DNA from: Candidatus Methylomirabilis sp.
GTDB taxonomy: Bacteria; Methylomirabilota; Methylomirabilia; Methylomirabilales; Methylomirabilaceae
NCBI RefSeq assembly: GCF_028716865.1
Contig: NZ_JAQUOY010000013.1
Coordinates: forward strand, 1 to 64,000
Direction: 5' to 3'
DNA length: 64,000 bases
Shown in pieces: positions 43,902 through 52,278 of this stretch; within the stretch, counting starts at the first letter, position 1; each line of letters begins with the position of its first letter. The translations under genes and the position numbers were made by a program. The notes under the pieces were generated by a model. That model was not told the DNA's origin, made no database searches, and saw nothing but the letters and a program-made list of their open reading frames with translations.

Positions 43902-45838
43902 GTGACGAGAGCTTTTACCTTACCACCCCGATCTATTACGTCAACGCCACCCCGCATCTGGGACACGCCTACACCACGATCCTGGCCGACACGATGGCCC
44001 GCTTCCAGAAGCTTCGGCTGGGGCCTGAGCGGGTCTATTTCCTCACCGGTACCGACGAGCACGGCGACAAGATCGCCCAGGCGGCCGCACAGGGCGGCGA
44101 GACTCCACAGGCCTATGCCGACCGGATCAGCGGCATCTTTCAGGAGACGTGGAAGCGGCTGGGGCTTGCGCCGAACCAGTTCATTCGCACGACCAGCGAA
44201 CCTCACAAGCGCGCCGTACAGCGGTTTCTGCAACAGATCTACGATACCGGGGATATCTATTTCGGAGAGTATGGCGGCCAGTATTGTTTTGGCTGCGAAC
44301 GGTTCTACACTGAGAAGGAGTTGCAGGACGGCAAATGCCCCGATCACCAGACGGCCCCGACCTTTATCAAGGAGCAGAACTACTTCTTTCGGATGGGGAA
44401 GTATCAGGATTGGCTGATCGAGCACATTCGCCACAATCCCGACTTCATCCGGCCGGAGCGCTTCAGGAACGAGGTCCTGTCCTTTCTGAAAGACCCGCTG
44501 GAGGATCTCTGCATCTCCCGGCCTCGAACCCGCCTTGAGTGGGGGATCCCGCTTCCCTTCGACGACAAATACGTCACCTATGTCTGGTTCGATGCCCTCA
44601 TCAACTATATCTCGGCGTTGGACTGGCCTGAGGGCGAGACATTCCGGCGTTTCTGGCCCAGTGTCCAGCATCTGATCGCCAAGGATATCCTGAAGCCGCA
44701 TGCGATCTACTGGCCGATTATGCTGAAGGCGGCCGGACTGACGCCGTATCGGCACCTGAACGTCCACGGCTACTGGAAGATCGAAGAGGCCAAGATGTCC
44801 AAGAGTCGCGGCTCGGTCGTCCGTCCGCTCGATCTGGCTGACAAGTACGGCGTCGACGCCTTTCGCTACTTCGTGCTGCGGGAGATGACGTTCGGCCTGG
44901 ATGCCGGCTTCAGTGAGGAGGCGCTCGTGGCCCGACTGAACGCGGACTTGGCCAATGACCTGGGGAATCTCTATAGCCGTGTGCTGAAGCTGATCCAGCG
45001 ATACTACGATGGGAAAATCTCCGAATCGCCTGGGGGCGGGGCGCTGGCTGATGCCACGCGGACCGCTATGGTGGACGTGACAGCGGCTACGGAACGCTTC
45101 GCATTCAGCGAGGCGCTGGCGGCTATCTGGAATCTGATCTCGGCTACGAACAAATACCTGGTGACCAACGAACCGTGGAAGCGGGACCCAGGGGATGCTC
45201 AGACGAAAGCGGTCCTTTTCAACGCAGCAGAAACCCTCCGCGCGATCGCCATTCTCCTGTGGCCGTTTCTTCCCCAGACCGCAGAGCGGATGCTTCAGGG
45301 GTTGGGCATCTCGGAGCCAATCGGATCGATTCGCGTCGAGGAGGCGCTCTCATCACCGTGGCATCTCGCGTCACGGCAGTGGCAAGTTCAAGAGGTGCAG
45401 CCCCTCTTCCCCCGTATCGAGGCGACCGCTCCCCGCTTAAAACCCGCGGGGACAGGCGCAAAGCCGGCACCAGAAAAAACGGAATCGACTGCTGTCCCCG
45501 AGTCCGTAGCCGAACAGATCGCTATCGAGGAGTTCCGGCGCGTCGACCTGCGCGTTGCGGAAGTGATCGAGGCGGCGGCGATCCCGGGATCGAAGAGGCT
45601 GGTCAAACTGCGGGTGAAGCTTCAGAATGAAGAGCGGACCGTTGTGGCCGGTCTGAAGGAGCACTATCCGCCGGAAAGCTGGGCAGGGAAGCGAGTCATC
45701 ATGGTGGCCAACCTGAAGCCGACCAAGCTGATGGGGATCATGTCTCATGGAATGGTGCTCGCCGCCGAAGACGAGGCAGGCCGAATCGTACTGCTCACAC
45801 CGGAGGCGCCGATCGCCTCGGGTTCCAAGGTCCGCTGA
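43898..45838 (+). CDS. metG: Methionyl-tRNA synthetase
   Basis: A 646-residue enzyme. It has the HIGH-like HLGHAYTT (about 17-24), a zinc site YCFGCERFY with GKCPDHQ (about 128-150), the KMSKS loop at residues 299-303, and a C-terminal tRNA-binding domain (from about 538: EFRRVDLRVAEVIEAAAIPG). The linker around residues 505-530 contains the palindrome also found in tmk (LKPAGTGAKPAPEKTE). It directly precedes tatD. Confidence 0.97.
   Translation: MSDESFYLTTPIYYVNATPHLGHAYTTILADTMARFQKLRLGPERVYFLTGTDEHGDKIAQAAAQGGETPQAYADRISGIFQETWKRLGLAPNQFIRTTSEPHKRAVQRFLQQIYDTGDIYFGEYGGQYCFGCERFYTEKELQDGKCPDHQTAPTFIKEQNYFFRMGKYQDWLIEHIRHNPDFIRPERFRNEVLSFLKDPLEDLCISRPRTRLEWGIPLPFDDKYVTYVWFDALINYISALDWPEGETFRRFWPSVQHLIAKDILKPHAIYWPIMLKAAGLTPYRHLNVHGYWKIEEAKMSKSRGSVVRPLDLADKYGVDAFRYFVLREMTFGLDAGFSEEALVARLNADLANDLGNLYSRVLKLIQRYYDGKISESPGGGALADATRTAMVDVTAATERFAFSEALAAIWNLISATNKYLVTNEPWKRDPGDAQTKAVLFNAAETLRAIAILLWPFLPQTAERMLQGLGISEPIGSIRVEEALSSPWHLASRQWQVQEVQPLFPRIEATAPRLKPAGTGAKPAPEKTESTAVPESVAEQIAIEEFRRVDLRVAEVIEAAAIPGSKRLVKLRVKLQNEERTVVAGLKEHYPPESWAGKRVIMVANLKPTKLMGIMSHGMVLAAEDEAGRIVLLTPEAPIASGSKVR
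45431..45457. repeat. Palindromic element in metG linker
   Basis: CCCCGC (45431-45436) and GCGGGG (45446-45451) around a 9-base loop, followed by ACAGGC. It is shared with tmk (41413-41439). It sits in the flexible linker before the tRNA-binding domain, where an in-frame insertion is harmless. Confidence 0.75.
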
Positions 45839-46609
45839 GTGTTTATCGATACGCATAGCCACATCCAGATGCGGGAGTTCGAGTCCGACAGGGCCGCGGC
45901 GCTCACGCGGGCCGAGGCTGCCGGGATCGGCCTGATGCTCGCGGTCGGGTATCACCTTGAGGCAAGCCGTCTGGCGGTAGAGGCTGCGGAACGCTACCCA
46001 CAGGTCTACGCCAGCGTCGGCATTCATCCCCATGATGCCAAACAGTACGATGATGCGGCTGAAGAGACCCTTCGATCCCTCGCCAAGCAGCCCAAGGTGG
46101 TGGCCATCGGTGAGGCCGGCCTCGACTTCTATCGCGATCGCTCGCCTCGCGATGTTCAGGCTGAGGCGTTTCGCTGTCAGATCCGCCTAGCCAGAGAGCT
46201 GGACCTGCCGCTCATCGTCCACGATCGTGACGCCCATCGCGAGACGATGCAGATGCTGGAGACGGAAGGGGCCGAGCGCGTGGTTTTGCACTGCTTCTCC
46301 GGGGATCTCGCCATGGCTGAAGAGGCCTGGCGGAGAGGCTACTACGTCTCAATCGCCGGTCCGGTGACCTATCCCAAGAACGAGGCCCTCCGCGAGGTCG
46401 TACGGAAGGCTAAGACGGATCGCCTCCTCTTGGAGACCGATTGCCCCTATCTCCCTCCCCAAACGTTCCGAGGCCAGCGCAACGAGCCGGCCCATCTCCT
46501 CCACACCGCCCAAGAGGTCGCCAGGCTTCTGTATATGCCGCTGACCGAGCTAGGTCGCCTGACCACCGAGAATGCCCGCCATCTGTTCCGACTCCCTCCA
46601 TTGGAATGA
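45839..46609 (+). CDS. tatD: TatD-family metal-dependent deoxyribonuclease
   Basis: A 256-residue TIM-barrel hydrolase. FIDTHSHIQM (first metal His pair), AIGEAGLDFYRD (Glu), LIVHDRDAHRE, VLHCFSGD and LLETDCPYL are all visible. It begins with GTG directly after the metG stop. The last 530 bp recur at 51415-51942, and the last 32 bp plus 18 bp of flank recur at 53189-53238, so this locus is an insertion hotspot. Confidence 0.96.
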   Translation: MFIDTHSHIQMREFESDRAAALTRAEAAGIGLMLAVGYHLEASRLAVEAAERYPQVYASVGIHPHDAKQYDDAAEETLRSLAKQPKVVAIGEAGLDFYRDRSPRDVQAEAFRCQIRLARELDLPLIVHDRDAHRETMQMLETEGAERVVLHCFSGDLAMAEEAWRRGYYVSIAGPVTYPKNEALREVVRKAKTDRLLLETDCPYLPPQTFRGQRNEPAHLLHTAQEVARLLYMPLTELGRLTTENARHLFRLPPLE

Positions 46610-46627
46610 GTGCCAATCACTCTACTA
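46578..46627 (+). repeat. Direct repeat, left copy (tatD 3' end, att-like)
   Basis: These 50 bases, covering the end of tatD and 18 bases after it, match 53189-53238 at 45 of 50 positions. The pair brackets the 6.6-kb insert 46628-53188. Such duplications of a gene's 3' end are typical of site-specific integration, in which the element restores the gene end. Confidence 0.75.
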
Positions 46628-46635
46628 TAAAGTTT

Positions 46636-46653
46636 CTTGGGTCTTCTCCCAAG
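46636..46653. terminator. Short hairpin after tatD
   Basis: CTTGGG and CCCAAG flank TCTTCT shortly after the tatD stop. It is a small stem without a clear T-tract, so termination is only possible. Confidence 0.3.
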
Positions 46654-46699
46654 TGAGTGGGTAAAAATCAGGTAATAAATTGTCGAAGGTTAGCTTGGG

Positions 46700-47035
46700 A
46701 TGACGCTGCCGGGCCTCCAGCCTGCAGGACGTAGCCAACGAACTGCATCTGAGCTGGAATGTCAGGGGACGATGCGGATCATCAGTGTCATCAAGGACCC
46801 GTCGGTGATTCGGGATAGCCTCACTCATCTGGGACTATGGCTGGCAAGCGCAAGCCCGCCACCAAAAGCTCACGCCACGCCAATCCGGGAATACGCCGCT
46901 TGCGATCGACAGCTTCACATACACACTGATACTATCTACGGCGACCCCGACTACACCCGGGATGACTACAGACAGTCATCACGCATTGTGAAAAAGAGGT
47001 GCGCAAGAGCGGTATGTCTGAATCGTGCGCAATAA
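46700..47035 (+). pseudogene. Transposase C-terminal remnant (IS91-like)
   Basis: From about 46763 the frame reads CQGTMRIISVIKDPSVIRD, then LTHLGLW, then a Pro-rich tail. This matches the C-terminus of IS91-like transposases, where a CxxC zinc motif is followed by MRIIAFIEDP...ILRHLGLW. The first Cys and everything upstream are lost. It sits at the left end of the insert and suggests transposition activity. Confidence 0.5.
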
Positions 47036-47156
47036 TACCCTCTTGCCGGGTGATTCGACCACAAGATGAGCTGATTACTCAAAGGAGCAGTCGCCGACCC
47101 ATTTTTCCCTTATCTAACCGCATCGTCAGCCACTGTTTTTTGATGTATAATATCCC

Positions 47157-47185
47157 TTGACAAGCAAAAACATCTTTCCTATACT
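47157..47185 (+). promoter_or_regulatory. Near-consensus sigma-70 promoter of the peptide cassette
   Basis: TTGACA at 47157-47162 and TATACT at 47180-47185 are separated by exactly 17 bp. The peptide start codon lies 59 bp beyond the -10 box. It is among the best promoter matches in the window and implies strong transcription of the cassette. Confidence 0.75.
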
Positions 47186-47243
47186 TCCAGCCATCGAAAG
47201 CAATGTCTTATAAACTGTCAACCAACTCAACAGGAGGAAGACA

Positions 47244-47465
47244 ATGGCGAAGTCGAAGGCCGAGCTCTCCGAGATCAACGTGCGGCAGATTTCTTCCCTT
47301 GTGAAGAAGGACATCGCTTCTCTGCAGGCTCACGCGGATCGCCTCACCTCATTCCTGAAGTCGCCGGGCGCAGTCGCCCTCAGAATCTGCGAGTGCTGTA
47401 TCAACGTATCCAAGCCCGATCCCGGGACAGAGCCGCAACGCATTCGTTCGGCACGACGTAAGTAA
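47244..47465 (+). CDS. Putative RiPP precursor peptide
   Basis: A 73-residue peptide. It has a consensus promoter and a perfect AGGAGG eight bases before the ATG. The first 40 residues form a charged amphipathic helical leader (ELSEINVRQISSLVKKDIAS). The C-terminal region LRICECCINVSKPDPG has three Cys in ECC/IC context and then a basic tail (RIRSARRK). A radical SAM-SPASM enzyme starts 27 bp downstream. Short precursor plus modifying enzyme is the usual RiPP arrangement. No known family is recognised, so the role is inferred from context. Confidence 0.65.
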   Translation: MAKSKAELSEINVRQISSLVKKDIASLQAHADRLTSFLKSPGAVALRICECCINVSKPDPGTEPQRIRSARRK

Positions 47466-47491
47466 GGTCGGCCCGAGCGTGGCTCCTCCGG

Positions 47492-49057
47492 ATGTTCTAT
47501 TCGAACGTCACCCTACTCGCTCGTTCGAATGGAGGGCTTCGATTGGCCGTGCAAAGCGCTTATAACGTGGTGGTCCCTCTTCCAATGGAGGGGCCAGTGC
47601 GGTACTTTGCGCTCTTCAACACTCTTGCCGGCTCCATCGACATCCTCGATCAAGGCATCGTTGAGGGACTAAAGACACTGCAAGCCGCGGGGTCGCAGCA
47701 GTTGCTGCAGATTCGGACCCGCACTCCACGTTCGGTGCCACTCGACGACGCCGTGACGAGCTACCTCGATCGGCGCGGCTATTTGTTCGAAAGCCTCGAC
47801 GAGGAGCGCGTGCAGGCTCGTTTGCTGTACGACGAGATGCTGCGCTTCCACCGCCAGGTCGTGCGTCAGCCGCTCGCCATTATTCCGAGCTACAACTGCG
47901 ACCTCAAGTGCCCTTATTGCTGGCAGCGTCTCTACGACATGGACTCCCCGATCATGTCGGAGGAGACGGCTGAGCGCCTGTTCGAGGCCCTCCCGCAGGT
48001 GATCGGCCGATCGCCAGACCAGCCGGTGGACCTGGCGATCTTTGGCGGCGAGCCACTTCAGGACGTGCCCGCGCTCCGCGAGCGCGTCCTGCAACTGCTC
48101 GACCTGTCGACGGCGGCCGGTTTCTCGACCAAGATCATCTCCAACGGCGTCGGCTTGGCGGCCGCTGCGCCACACATCGCCGGCAAGGTCGAATCGGTGC
48201 AGGTGACCATCGATGGGCCAGCCGAGGTCCATCGCCGACGCCGTCCGCTGCCGCATGGCGACTCCTTCACCGCGATGGCCAACGGCGTCGATGCCGTCCT
48301 CACCCATCGCATTCCCGTCCACGTACGCGTCAACGTCGATGTCACCAATCTCCCGACGCTACCGGCACTGGTGGACTTCGCACGCGACCGCGGATGGGTG
48401 GGGAGCGGGCTGGTCGATTTCCACCTCGCGCCCGTCAAGAATCACAACCTGCGCAAGGAAACCAACCTAGAGGGCACCCTCCTCGATGAGGTTCTGGCGC
48501 TGAGCGATCGTCACGAGCAGATGTCGATCTTCGAGATGACGGGATTCCCGGGAATCAAGTACTTCGAGGGATTCCAGGAGTCTGGTCTGTTTTCGCTGCA
48601 TCGCTTCTTCAACTGTGAAGCGCAGATCAACTTCTTCGCCTTCGACCTTCACGGCGATATCTACGCGTGCTGGGACGCCGCCGGAATCACGGATCTGTCG
48701 GTCGGCCGCTTTCTCCCCGATGTGGAAATGTACGAGAGGCGCCTCAACATGTGGCGCAGGCGCACCGCCCTCGACATCGGCGGGTGCGAGGGCTGCACGT
48801 CACAGCCACACTGCGGCGGCGGTTGTCAGTTCCTCGCGCTCGAGCACACGAACTCGTTCTTCTCTCCCAACTGCGACTCGATGATCGAGGGGTATGTGCG
48901 CTCGATCGAGCGGAATGCGACGTGGCTGCTCGAGCGCGCGCAAGCCGGCGACCACGCCGTCGGACTGGTTACCTCAGACGGCGTCATCAGCCCTGTCGAA
49001 CGTGAGTTTGGCTTGGTAGAAATTGGCGGAGTGAACCTCGCCGTCAATTGCGGCTGA
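47492..49057 (+). CDS. Radical SAM/SPASM peptide-modifying enzyme
   Basis: A 521-residue enzyme. The N-terminal 120 residues (for example ALFNTLAGSIDILDQGIVEGL) resemble a winged-helix peptide-recognition domain. The radical SAM cluster is CDLKCPYCWQ (CxxxCxxC, about residues 134-143), followed by FGGEPL. A C-terminal SPASM domain (CWDAAG ... GCEGCTSQPHCGGGCQFLALEH, about 393-450) binds auxiliary Fe-S clusters. SPASM enzymes form thioether, C-C or other cross-links in ribosomal peptides. The 27-bp gap to the Cys-containing peptide makes it the probable substrate. The gene is very GC-rich compared with the AT-rich upstream region. Confidence 0.85.
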   Translation: MFYSNVTLLARSNGGLRLAVQSAYNVVVPLPMEGPVRYFALFNTLAGSIDILDQGIVEGLKTLQAAGSQQLLQIRTRTPRSVPLDDAVTSYLDRRGYLFESLDEERVQARLLYDEMLRFHRQVVRQPLAIIPSYNCDLKCPYCWQRLYDMDSPIMSEETAERLFEALPQVIGRSPDQPVDLAIFGGEPLQDVPALRERVLQLLDLSTAAGFSTKIISNGVGLAAAAPHIAGKVESVQVTIDGPAEVHRRRRPLPHGDSFTAMANGVDAVLTHRIPVHVRVNVDVTNLPTLPALVDFARDRGWVGSGLVDFHLAPVKNHNLRKETNLEGTLLDEVLALSDRHEQMSIFEMTGFPGIKYFEGFQESGLFSLHRFFNCEAQINFFAFDLHGDIYACWDAAGITDLSVGRFLPDVEMYERRLNMWRRRTALDIGGCEGCTSQPHCGGGCQFLALEHTNSFFSPNCDSMIEGYVRSIERNATWLLERAQAGDHAVGLVTSDGVISPVEREFGLVEIGGVNLAVNCG

Positions 49058-49060
49058 TCC

Positions 49061-50917
49061 ATGTCGAGCCAGGTTGGCGCAGCACCAAAGCCTCTGCAAA
49101 CGCTGTTCTTTCTCGACTACGACGACGGTCTGGGAGGGCGATTCACTAACTCCCCAGGGCTTCTGCCGCTGATCGGTCACGCGCGCGCCGCCGGGTTTGA
49201 TGTCACGTTCGTCGATGCCGAGGAGCGGCTGTTCGCCGCGCTCGACGACGGCCTAATCGACGTAGTCGCGATCTCCTCGATGGAGCGACTCTTGCCCCGT
49301 TCGATCCAGACGGCGCAACGAGTGCGCGAGCGCCGCTCGGACGTGGTGCTGATGCTGGGAGGCAGTGCCATCGAGGCGTTCGCGCTCGACTTGGCGGCGT
49401 CCTTGTTCGACGTCGTTGTGACGGGCGAAGGGGAGCACCGATTCGTGCCGCTCCTCACCGCGATTGCGCAGTCGCGTGGTCTGTTGATCCCCACTCCGAT
49501 CCCGGCGACGATCCGGCTACCGGCCCACCAACGCGACCTCGGCCCAGCGGAACCGGGCGGCGTGCTCGACGCCAACGCGGTCGCGTGCATTGCCGCCGCG
49601 ACGTTTCGGCGCAGCGCAAAGCGAGCGTCGCACGTGTCGCTCGATATCGGACTCGGCGGGGTATACTTGCGGGCCGTCGACACGGGCCGCGTCCTGCTCA
49701 TTGAAGCGCCGACGCGAGCCCAGCTCGCCGACGCCATCAAGCGGTTCGACGACGAAGGCACTACGCTCCCCCCCGACGTCGCAGCCACGTCCCTGGACGC
49801 GACACCGCTTGCCGAGGAGCTAGACGCCTTCTGCATCTATCCGTGGGACGAGGTAAATACGAACCGCTGGTCGACCCTTGAGTTCTACACGCAGCGAGGG
49901 TGCTGCTGGGGGCGCTGCGAATTCTGCTCGGTCGCCGATCGCAACATCCGTGCGATCTCCCATGACCGCGTGCTGGATGTGCTCCGCGAAGCGGCGCAAC
50001 ACGGTATCGAAACCGTTTCCTTCTCCGACGATCTCTTCGTGCAGGACACGGCGTGGAATCGGCGTCTGCTCGAACGCCTGCTGCCGCTTCACCTCGGCTT
50101 GAAATACCGCGCTCAGACGATGGCGAACCGCTCCGTCTGGCCACTTCTAGACCTGATGCGCGATGTTGGATTCCTGGAGCTCTCGTTCGGGGTCGAAACG
50201 CTCAACGGCGCGCGGGCGCGCTTCATGGGCAAGTCTTACAACGGCGAGCGCTACGTCGAAGGCGCTACCGAAACCATCACCAGAGTTGCCGAGGCCGGCA
50301 TCTGTCCCGTCCTCTATCTGATCATGGCCGATCCCTGCTCGACCTTGGAGGAGATCGCGGCGGAATTGGCGGACGTCGTGGACTTCGTGGGGATGGTCTA
50401 TTGCCGCACGGGCGTGGTCCCGAAGACCTCGTATTCCCTGGCGATGTTACCGGTCGCGGGTCCCGCCATGACCGGACGTTACCGCTACTCGACGACGAAC
50501 GTGAAGGTAGGCGACCGCGTGCTTCGCCTCCCGGCGGAGTTTCATTTCGCGCCGCTCGTTTCTCGCTATCTGCGCAGCGTCGCGGCGACGACCGACGCCC
50601 TCCCGTTCCGACGCGAGAACCTCGGCTGCTTCCCGATCTACCTCCGCATCGCGCGCGAAGTGGCGGCCGACGCCGCGGCGCCGGAGCAGGCCGCGGTGAA
50701 CGCCCATGTTGAACGCGGTCTCTGCGCCTTCGAGGCCCTGGCACGCGAGCTCGACCGCGACATTGAGTGGACGGCGCGGGAACTCGCAGGCGAGGGAAGT
50801 GGACGTACGCTCCAGTGTCGCGATGAGCTCCGTTTCGAATTCGCCCGATTCGGCGGCTACATCGCCGGCGTTCAGCGCTACCACGAGCTACTCGACGCGG
50901 CTGCGGGCGCGCAGTAA
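49061..50917 (+). CDS. B12-binding-type radical SAM enzyme
   Basis: A 618-residue protein. Residues about 30-130 have a Rossmann-like cobalamin-binding-type fold (LIGHARAAGFDVTFVDAEE, VVLMLGGSAIEA, DVVVTGEGEHRF), without the DxHxxG motif. The radical SAM cluster is CCWGRCEFCSVADRN (C-x3-C-x2-C, about 284-298), with GVETLNG downstream. Such enzymes methylate or rearrange unreactive carbons. It follows the SPASM enzyme by three bases, suggesting a second tailoring step on the same peptide. Confidence 0.83.
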   Translation: MSSQVGAAPKPLQTLFFLDYDDGLGGRFTNSPGLLPLIGHARAAGFDVTFVDAEERLFAALDDGLIDVVAISSMERLLPRSIQTAQRVRERRSDVVLMLGGSAIEAFALDLAASLFDVVVTGEGEHRFVPLLTAIAQSRGLLIPTPIPATIRLPAHQRDLGPAEPGGVLDANAVACIAAATFRRSAKRASHVSLDIGLGGVYLRAVDTGRVLLIEAPTRAQLADAIKRFDDEGTTLPPDVAATSLDATPLAEELDAFCIYPWDEVNTNRWSTLEFYTQRGCCWGRCEFCSVADRNIRAISHDRVLDVLREAAQHGIETVSFSDDLFVQDTAWNRRLLERLLPLHLGLKYRAQTMANRSVWPLLDLMRDVGFLELSFGVETLNGARARFMGKSYNGERYVEGATETITRVAEAGICPVLYLIMADPCSTLEEIAAELADVVDFVGMVYCRTGVVPKTSYSLAMLPVAGPAMTGRYRYSTTNVKVGDRVLRLPAEFHFAPLVSRYLRSVAATTDALPFRRENLGCFPIYLRIAREVAADAAAPEQAAVNAHVERGLCAFEALARELDRDIEWTARELAGEGSGRTLQCRDELRFEFARFGGYIAGVQRYHELLDAAAGAQ

Positions 50918-51216
50918 GTGGAAGCCTCGTGCCGCCACCTGCCGCTGTGGCGGCTTGGCTCGTTCTCGACGACAGCGTCGCCTCACCCACGGCGCGTGCT
51001 CCTCGTGGCGATGCGCTACCAGAATGTGGCGGTAGCGCCGCTTGGAATCACGCTGCTGGCGACGCTCCTCCGCTCGTGCGACGTGCCAGTCGTCGAGGCC
51101 TACCTCCACTTCGATTTCGACCGGTTGCTGGGTCGTCAGGCATACGCGCGCATCGCCACCCACGGCGCGCGCAATGGCATCGCTGGCGAGCTGGTCTTTG
51201 CTGAGACCTACCGGGG
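50918..51216 (+). pseudogene. Truncated RiPP-maturation radical SAM protein, N-terminal part
   Basis: Starting at GTG just after the previous stop, the reading RVLLVAMRYQNVAVAPLGITLLATLLRS, VVEAYLHFDFDRLLGR and GELVFAETYRG matches the N-terminal domain of the radical SAM family named RiPP maturation protein 1. Homology stops abruptly at about 51216, before any CxxxCxxC motif. The next bases encode an integrase piece in another frame, so recombination cut the gene. Confidence 0.7.
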
Positions 51217-51411
51217 GGTTACGCGGATGACTCTCAGCTGGATGAGGTCCTCCGCCCGACCTTCGGCCAGTCGCCCGCGGTGTTGGGCCCTAAGCAGATT
51301 CGCGCCTACCAACTGTATTTGACGAACGACCAGCACCGGGCCCCGGCGACGATCGGCAGTGCCGTGGCCGCGCTGCGCTTCCTCTACACGGTCACACTCC
51401 AGAATAAATAA
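51217..51411 (+). pseudogene. Tyrosine recombinase (integrase) N-terminal domain remnant
   Basis: The frame beginning GYADDSQLDEVLRP continues FGQSPAVLGPKQIRAYQLY and ATIGSAVAALRFLYTVTLQN, then TAA at 51409-51411. This is the core-binding (SAM-like) domain of a tyrosine recombinase; the catalytic domain is missing. It is joined precisely between the truncated radical SAM gene and a second copy of the tatD 3' half. Confidence 0.75.
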
Positions 51412-51414
51412 ATT

Positions 51415-51942
51415 GCCAAGCAGCCCAAGGTGGTGGCCATCGGCGAGGCCGGCCTCGACTTCTATCGCGATCGTTCCCCTCGCGATGTTCAGGCTGAGGC
51501 GTTTCGCTGTCAGATCCGTCTGGCCAGAGAGCTGGATGTGCCGCTCATCGTCCACGATCGTGACGCCCATCGCGAGACGATGCAGCTCCTGGAGACGGAA
51601 GGGGCCGAGCGCGTGGTCCTGCACTGCTTCTCCGGGGATCTCGCCATGGCTGAAGAGGCCTGGCGGAGAGGCTACTACGTCTCAATCGCCGGGCCGGTGA
51701 CCTATCCCAAGAACGAGGCCCTCCGCGAGGTTGTGCGGAAGGCCAAAACGGATCGCCTTCTCCTGGAGACCGACTGCCCCTATCTCCCTCCCCAAACGTT
51801 CCGAGGCCAGCGAAACGAGCCGGCCCATCTCCTTCACACCGCCCAAGAAGTCGCCAGACTCCTGAATATGCCGCTTACTGAACTCGGTCATCTCACCACC
51901 GAGAATGCCAGCCGCCTGTTCCGACTCCCTCCATTGGAATGA
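51415..51942 (+). pseudogene. Duplicate 3' two-thirds of tatD
   Basis: Starting at AAKQPKVVAIGEAGLDF-equivalent sequence, these 528 bp are about 95% identical to 46082-46609 by eye and end with the same FRLPPLE stop. The first 80 residues of TatD, including the HSH metal ligands, are missing. A GTG at 51430 could start a shorter reading, but the product would be inactive. The downstream flank differs from that of full tatD. Confidence 0.85.
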
Positions 51943-52278
51943 TTGTCACCCGCAAACCTCCGTTCACCCTGCGACAAGGGCGAACGGTATACGCATTGAA
52001 CAGATTGACGTTTTTCCGTTTGTGCTAAGTCCTTCGACTAGGCTCAGGACAGGCTTGTCGAAGCCTGTAGTGAGTGAGGTCGAATCACACAACAAGAGAT
52101 TTAAAGGACAGACGCTTTAGACTCCAATATTTCGCGACTTATTCACGTTTTCCCTTGACAGAGAGGATAGAGCCTTGTAAGTTGCGCCAGCACTATTTCC
52201 AGTGCCCTGAGATACGGTGCGTTGTGTTCTGGCCGAGGCGAGCGCATACTCGCCTCCACTCAAACGAGGAGAGCACCC
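51943..52278. other. Intergenic region with dispersed repeat
   Basis: About 335 bp. It holds the repeat at 52033-52066 and an additional CGTTCACC...GGGCGAACGG stem near 51960-51987. No gene is supported before the secreted protein. Confidence 0.5.
52033..52066. repeat. Dispersed palindromic repeat (CTTCGAC...GTCGAAG)
   Basis: CTTCGAC and GTCGAAG arms flank TAGGCTCAGGACAGGCTT. The family includes the repeat at 2033-2121 and a degenerate copy in tmk. Confidence 0.65.

Noticed and set aside
50053-50990. Long Arg-rich frames on both strands over the B12-type radical SAM gene
   Set aside because: They are GC-driven shadows with low-complexity Arg/Pro content and no starts with ribosome sites.
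39558-51411. The two integrase fragments as halves of one gene separated by an inversion
   Set aside because: They are 11.5 kb apart in opposite orientation with core genes selA to metG between them in conserved order. Two independent remnants are simpler.
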